Assembly: GCA_023435435.1 (NCBI GenBank)
Contig: JAEYRW010000148.1
Coordinates: 1-16,754, forward strand
Direction: 5' to 3'
Source of the DNA: Bacillota bacterium
GTDB taxonomy: Bacteria; Bacillota; Clostridia; Christensenellales; Aristaeellaceae
Length of the DNA stretch: 16,754 bases
Below the pieces are notes generated by a model, which worked only from the letters and a program-made list of their open reading frames with translations, was not told where the DNA came from and did not search any database. Below are positions 13,930 through 16,754 of this stretch, in pieces. Position 1 is the first letter of the stretch. Each line of letters begins with the position of its first letter. The position numbers and the translations under genes were made by a program.

Positions 13930-14433
13930 TTATTGGCCCACCGGTCGCGCGGGGTCCCGCGCGTAGATCGCCCACACGGCGCCGAACGCCGCGAACTGGA
14001 GAACGAGGTCGAGGGGAAAAGAGAGCGCCACCGTGCCGCCGCGCAGCCCGAGTACCCCGCAGCCGGCCAGGGAGACAAGCGTCAGAATCACCCCCGCGCG
14101 CGCGGAAAAAATCAGCCTTTTAGGGCCGCGGCGGTAGCGGGGGTAGGTCATCGATTCCTCGGCGCGCAGGATGTCGAAGGCCGCGGCCAGGCAGAAGCCT
14201 GCCGGAAGAAGCGCGATTACATAGGGAAGCCCTACGTAGAAGGCACGGGTCTCCCCCGCGTCCGAGAAGCCCGCCAGCAAAAATGCCGTGAGGGCGAGGA
14301 CCGCGCAAAAAAACAGGGCGCGCTTTTTCAGCTTCAGTCCGTCGCCCGTCGCGCGGAACCGGTAATATTTTCCAATGTACCGATAGCCGCCCTTTTCCTC
14401 GTCCGGCTCGTAGTACTTTGCGTCGCTTCTCAT
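13930..14433 (-). CDS. Hypothetical membrane protein with four predicted helices
   Basis: A 167-residue protein I do not recognise. The N-terminal 36 residues are charged and tyrosine-rich (AKYYEPDEEKGGYRYIGKYY), followed by four hydrophobic segments at about 39-56, 64-87, 108-130 and 137-157, and a short polar tail. A basic loop, PRYRRGPKR, lies between helices 2 and 3. I chose the ATG at 14433 because GGAGG lies 8 bases upstream; the longer frame from 14502 would begin inside the promoter. It lies upstream of the importer operon on the same strand but has its own promoter, and the importer has its own as well. No terminator is visible after it, so some read-through into the operon is possible. 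Confidence 0.75.
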   Translation of the reverse strand: MRSDAKYYEPDEEKGGYRYIGKYYRFRATGDGLKLKKRALFFCAVLALTAFLLAGFSDAGETRAFYVGLPYVIALLPAGFCLAAAFDILRAEESMTYPRYRRGPKRLIFSARAGVILTLVSLAGCGVLGLRGGTVALSFPLDLVLQFAAFGAVWAIYARDPARPVGQ

Positions 14434-14475
14434 AATAATTGCCTCCGCGTCCACCGGCGTTGCGCCTTTTTGACC

Positions 14476-14504
14476 ATGATAGCACAAACATGAACACTTC
14501 ACAA
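14476..14504 (-). promoter_or_regulatory. Promoter of the hypothetical membrane protein
   Basis: On the minus strand TTGTGA (14504-14499) and TATCAT (14481-14476) are 17 bases apart. The start would be near 14469, giving a leader of about 35 bases. Its -35 box is only 4 bases from the -35 box of the divergent promoter. Confidence 0.55.
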
Positions 14505-14508
14505 CTCA

Positions 14509-14538
14509 TTGCCAAGACCCCATTGCGCGCGGTATAAT
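14509..14538 (+). promoter_or_regulatory. Promoter of the right-hand oxidoreductase-aldolase operon
   Basis: TTGCCA (14509-14514) and TATAAT (14533-14538) are 18 bases apart. The predicted start near 14545 gives a short leader of about 23 bases carrying GGAGG. Confidence 0.7.
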
Positions 14539-14567
14539 ATGGGTATCACATGGTCGGAGGTATTTTC

Positions 14568-15629
14568 ATGGAAAAATTAAAGGTGGCCATCATCGGCTGC
14601 GGCACCATCGCCAATAACTCACATGAACCCGCTTACGAGAAGGTGCGCGACATCGCCGAGGTCAAGTATTTCGTGGACCTGATCCCCGAACGCGCACAGG
14701 CGCTGCGCGACAAATATGGCGCGGGCGAAGCCATCACCGACTACCGGGTGGTTGTGGACGACCCGGAAATCAGCTGCGTCTCCGTATGTACCCCCAACTA
14801 CACCCACGCCCCCATCTCCATCGACCTTTTGAAGGCGAAAAAGCACGTCCTCTGCGAAAAACCCGCCGCCGTGAACGCGGAGCTGGCCGCCGGGATGCAG
14901 AAGGCCGCCGACGAGAACGGCGTCATCCTCAACATCGGCGTGTGCAACCGCTTCAATACCGCCGTCATGAAGATCGCGGAGCTCATTCAGGCGGGCGAAC
15001 TGGGCGAGGTGTACCATGTGTACTGCTCCTTCCGCTCCCCACGCTCCATCCCGGGGCTGGGCGGCGCGTTCACCACCAAGGCGCTGGCGGGCGGCGGCGC
15101 GCTCATCGACTGGGGCGTGCACTTCATCGATCTCATCTTCTATTGCGTGGGCGAGCCCGCAATCAAGACCGCGTCCGCCGCGACCTACGGAAAACTCGGA
15201 AACCCCATGAAGGGCTATACGTTCGTCAATATGTGGGCGGGCCCGCCGGATTACGAGGGAACCTACGACGTGGAGGAGTTCGTGACGGGCTTTGTGCGCA
15301 CCGCGGGGCCGACCATCACCATGAACGGCGCGTGGGCGCAGAACATTCTTGAAAATCAGATGTTCATCGAGTTCCTGGGCGACAAGGGCGGCATCAAGCT
15401 CCAGTATGGCGGAAACTTCGTGCTGTATTCCACGAAGAACGGCATGCTCACGGAGACGAAGTTCGACTTCACCACCGAAAACATGTATGATGTGGAGATT
15501 CGCGACTTCCTCGAAAAGGCGCCCAAGGGCGTCAAGACCAAGGGGAACATCGACCACGCCATCCTCTCATCCCAGCTCATGGACATGATCTACAAGTCCG
15601 CCGAAATGGGCGCGGAGGTGAAGGCATGA
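14568..15629 (+). CDS. Gfo/Idh/MocA-family NAD(P)-dependent oxidoreductase
   Basis: A 353-residue cytoplasmic dehydrogenase. The Rossmann fold begins with VAIIGCGTIA (6-15). The signature CEKPAA at 96-101 holds the catalytic Lys 98, and GGGALIDWGVHFID at about 175-188 supplies D181 and H185. Length is normal. I chose the ATG at 14568 (GGAGG 7 bases upstream) over an in-frame ATG at 14550, which would place the ribosome site inside the gene. The stop overlaps the next gene's start (ATGA), so the dehydrogenase and the DapA-like lyase are made together; such pairs usually act in sequence on a sugar acid, amino sugar or keto acid. It differs clearly from the oxidoreductase at 349-1443 (for instance CEKPAA against CEKPMA and GALIDWG against GPLIDIG), so it is not a recent duplicate. 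Confidence 0.93.
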   Translation: MEKLKVAIIGCGTIANNSHEPAYEKVRDIAEVKYFVDLIPERAQALRDKYGAGEAITDYRVVVDDPEISCVSVCTPNYTHAPISIDLLKAKKHVLCEKPAAVNAELAAGMQKAADENGVILNIGVCNRFNTAVMKIAELIQAGELGEVYHVYCSFRSPRSIPGLGGAFTTKALAGGGALIDWGVHFIDLIFYCVGEPAIKTASAATYGKLGNPMKGYTFVNMWAGPPDYEGTYDVEEFVTGFVRTAGPTITMNGAWAQNILENQMFIEFLGDKGGIKLQYGGNFVLYSTKNGMLTETKFDFTTENMYDVEIRDFLEKAPKGVKTKGNIDHAILSSQLMDMIYKSAEMGAEVKA

Positions 15630-16540
15630 AGTATCCGGGCGGCGTCTGGCCGGTAATGCTGACCCCGTATACGGAAAAGGGCGAGGTGGATCTCGAAGCG
15701 CTTTCCGCGCTCACCGACTGGTACATTGAGAGCGGCGTCTCCGGCCTCTTTGCGGCGTGTCAGTCCAGCGAAATCTACAAGCTGAGCCTCGAAGAGCGGG
15801 TCGCCATCACAAAGACCACCCTCGCGGCCGCCAAGGGCCGGGTGCCCGTCATCGCGTCCGGGCACGTGTCGGACGACATGGACGCGCAGGTGGCGGAGCT
15901 CACCGCCATCGCGGAGACGGGCGTCGAGGCGGTCATCACCATCACGAACCACTTCGCAAAGCCCGACGAGGACGAGAACGTATGGCTTAAAAACCTCGAA
16001 ACGCTCATGCGCCGGCTCGATCCGAAGATCAACCTCGGGGCGTACGAGTGCCCCGCGCCCTACAAGCGGCTCCTGACCCCGAACATGCTGAAGTACATGG
16101 CGGAGTCCGAAAGGTTCTATTTCCTCAAGGACACCTGCTGTGACGCGCAAATGATCCGGGAGCGGCTCGAAATCATCAAGGGCTCGAACCTCGGCCTTTA
16201 CAACGCCAATTCCACCACGCTGCTCGAGACCCTGCGCGCGGGCGCCCGGGGCTTCTCCGGCGTCATGGCAAACATCCACCCGGAGCTCTATGTGTGGCTC
16301 ACCGCCCACATCGACCACCCCAACGCGGACATGGTCGGGGCGGCAATCACCATGGGCTCGCTCATCGAGCGGCAGATGTACCCGGTCAACGCCAAGTACC
16401 ATCTCTGCGCCATCGAAAAGCTTCCCATGACCACCTTCAGCCGCGCCCAGGACGCGCGCCTGTTCACCGAATCCCTGAAAATGGACGTGCGCGCCCTCGA
16501 CAGGCTCATGAACGACGTGTACGCAAAATATTGCGTATAA
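15626..16540 (+). CDS. DapA/NanA-family Schiff-base aldolase or lyase, unusual active-site loop
   Basis: A 304-residue TIM-barrel enzyme of the dihydrodipicolinate synthase / N-acetylneuraminate lyase family. Lys 168 in FYFLKDTCCD is the expected Schiff-base lysine and Tyr 140 in GAYECP the proton-relay tyrosine. The family's GTTGE-type pyruvate-carboxylate loop is replaced by ACQSSE (44-49), which keeps only the Glu, and the usual YNVP motif reads YECPAPYKR. It is therefore unlikely to be the lysine-pathway enzyme; a catabolic aldolase or dehydratase acting on a sugar-derived keto acid fits better, in line with its coupling to a Gfo/Idh dehydrogenase. The ATG sits in the ATGA overlap, with a purine-rich GCGGAGGTGAAGGC just upstream. 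Substrate unknown. Confidence 0.9.
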   Translation: MKYPGGVWPVMLTPYTEKGEVDLEALSALTDWYIESGVSGLFAACQSSEIYKLSLEERVAITKTTLAAAKGRVPVIASGHVSDDMDAQVAELTAIAETGVEAVITITNHFAKPDEDENVWLKNLETLMRRLDPKINLGAYECPAPYKRLLTPNMLKYMAESERFYFLKDTCCDAQMIRERLEIIKGSNLGLYNANSTTLLETLRAGARGFSGVMANIHPELYVWLTAHIDHPNADMVGAAITMGSLIERQMYPVNAKYHLCAIEKLPMTTFSRAQDARLFTESLKMDVRALDRLMNDVYAKYCV

Positions 16541-16579
16541 TCCATCCCGCGGCGGCCATACTATCCGCGAGGTGATCCC

Positions 16580-16717
16580 ATGGCAAAGAAATCCAAGGGT
16601 GGTAAAAACGCGGAGATCAACAAGAAGAACATGAAGCCCGGCGGCGGCGTCCAGAACGATCCCGAAGCACAGGACAAGGCCAAGAGCGGCGCGAAGACGC
16701 AGGGCAGGCAGGAGTGA
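16580..16717 (+). CDS. Mini-protein of 45 aa, Lys/Gly-rich, unknown
   Basis: A 45-codon frame beginning MAKKSKGGKNAEINKKNMKP and ending KTQGRQE. It is very hydrophilic, rich in Lys, Gly, Asn and Gln, has no hydrophobic segment or cysteine, and is probably disordered. The support is a nearly perfect ribosome binding site, GAGGTGATCC, 1-10 bases before the ATG, so the core AGGTGA spacing is short but usable. It follows the aldolase gene after 39 bases with no terminator between, so it is likely in the same transcript. I do not recognise a family; a small nucleic-acid-binding or spore-associated protein would have this composition, but that is a guess. Confidence 0.65.
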   Translation: MAKKSKGGKNAEINKKNMKPGGGVQNDPEAQDKAKSGAKTQGRQE

Positions 16718-16729
16718 CGACGGGGAGAC

Positions 16730-16754
16730 GGGGGGGGGGGGGGGGGGGGGGGGG
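16730..16754. repeat. Run of 25 G at the window end
   Basis: A pure G homopolymer closes the window directly after a G-rich stretch. It is most likely a sequencing or assembly artefact (dark-cycle poly-G) at a contig end, or a real G-run at which assembly stopped. Confidence 0.85.

Noticed and set aside
16730..16754. G-run as a telomere, G-quadruplex or regulatory tract
   Set aside because: A pure homopolymer at the exact window end is best explained by sequencing chemistry or assembly failure.

Overview
The window looks like a complete contig from a GC-rich (visibly around 60%) Gram-positive Clostridia-type bacterium, probably a gut or rumen lineage near Oscillospirales/Christensenellales. 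This placement is inferred from strong AGGAGG / GAGGTGATCC ribosome binding sites, many ATGA stop/start overlaps, a CD1871A-type CXXC mini-protein next to a NapH-like ferredoxin and a TlpA-like thioredoxin, and the style of the solute-binding protein. Both ends run into G/C homopolymers, so the neighbouring genes cannot be seen. There are no rRNA or tRNA genes, transposases, phage genes or CRISPR arrays.

Layout from left to right. (1) 1-348: non-coding, GC-rich and full of hairpins. (2) 349-1443 (-): a Gfo/Idh/MocA-family oxidoreductase, divergent from (3) 1563-2732 (+): a cation diffusion facilitator of the manganese-like type with a duplicated cytoplasmic domain. (4) 2753-2845: a large imperfect palindrome between convergent genes. 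(5) 2856-4205 (-): a MATE efflux transporter, with its own promoter and a perfect 12-bp hairpin in the leader. (6) 6007-4295 (-): a three-gene redox module made of a 44-aa membrane CXXC peptide, a polytopic 4Fe-4S protein and a membrane-anchored thioredoxin on a Glu-Pro-Thr-Ala stalk. (7) 13766-6151 (-): a six-gene oligopeptide-type ABC importer operon in the order binding protein, permease B, permease C, ATPase D, ATPase F, small membrane protein. A near-consensus promoter precedes it, with two identical 11-bp boxes upstream. (8) 13930-14433 (-): an unknown four-helix membrane protein. (9) From a back-to-back promoter on + : a second Gfo/Idh/MocA oxidoreductase (14568-15629) translationally coupled to a DapA-like aldolase/lyase (15626-16540), then a 45-aa Lys/Gly-rich mini-protein (16580-16717).

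How they work together. The ABC operon encodes a full importer, but its architecture is unusual. Permease C carries an extracytoplasmic insert of about 280 residues built from four degenerate repeats of about 64 residues. The binding protein is oversized (801 aa) and has a signal peptide without a lipobox cysteine. One inference is that the permease insert replaces the lipid anchor as the docking site for a soluble binding protein. The redox module probably carries electrons across the membrane to the extracytoplasmic thioredoxin. The oxidoreductase-aldolase pair probably handles a sugar, sugar acid or related keto acid, possibly imported by the neighbouring transporter; the sequence does not fix the substrate. 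The most interesting items for follow-up are the repeat-bearing permease with its unlipidated binding protein, the compact redox module, and the promoter/hairpin arrangement in front of the MATE pump.
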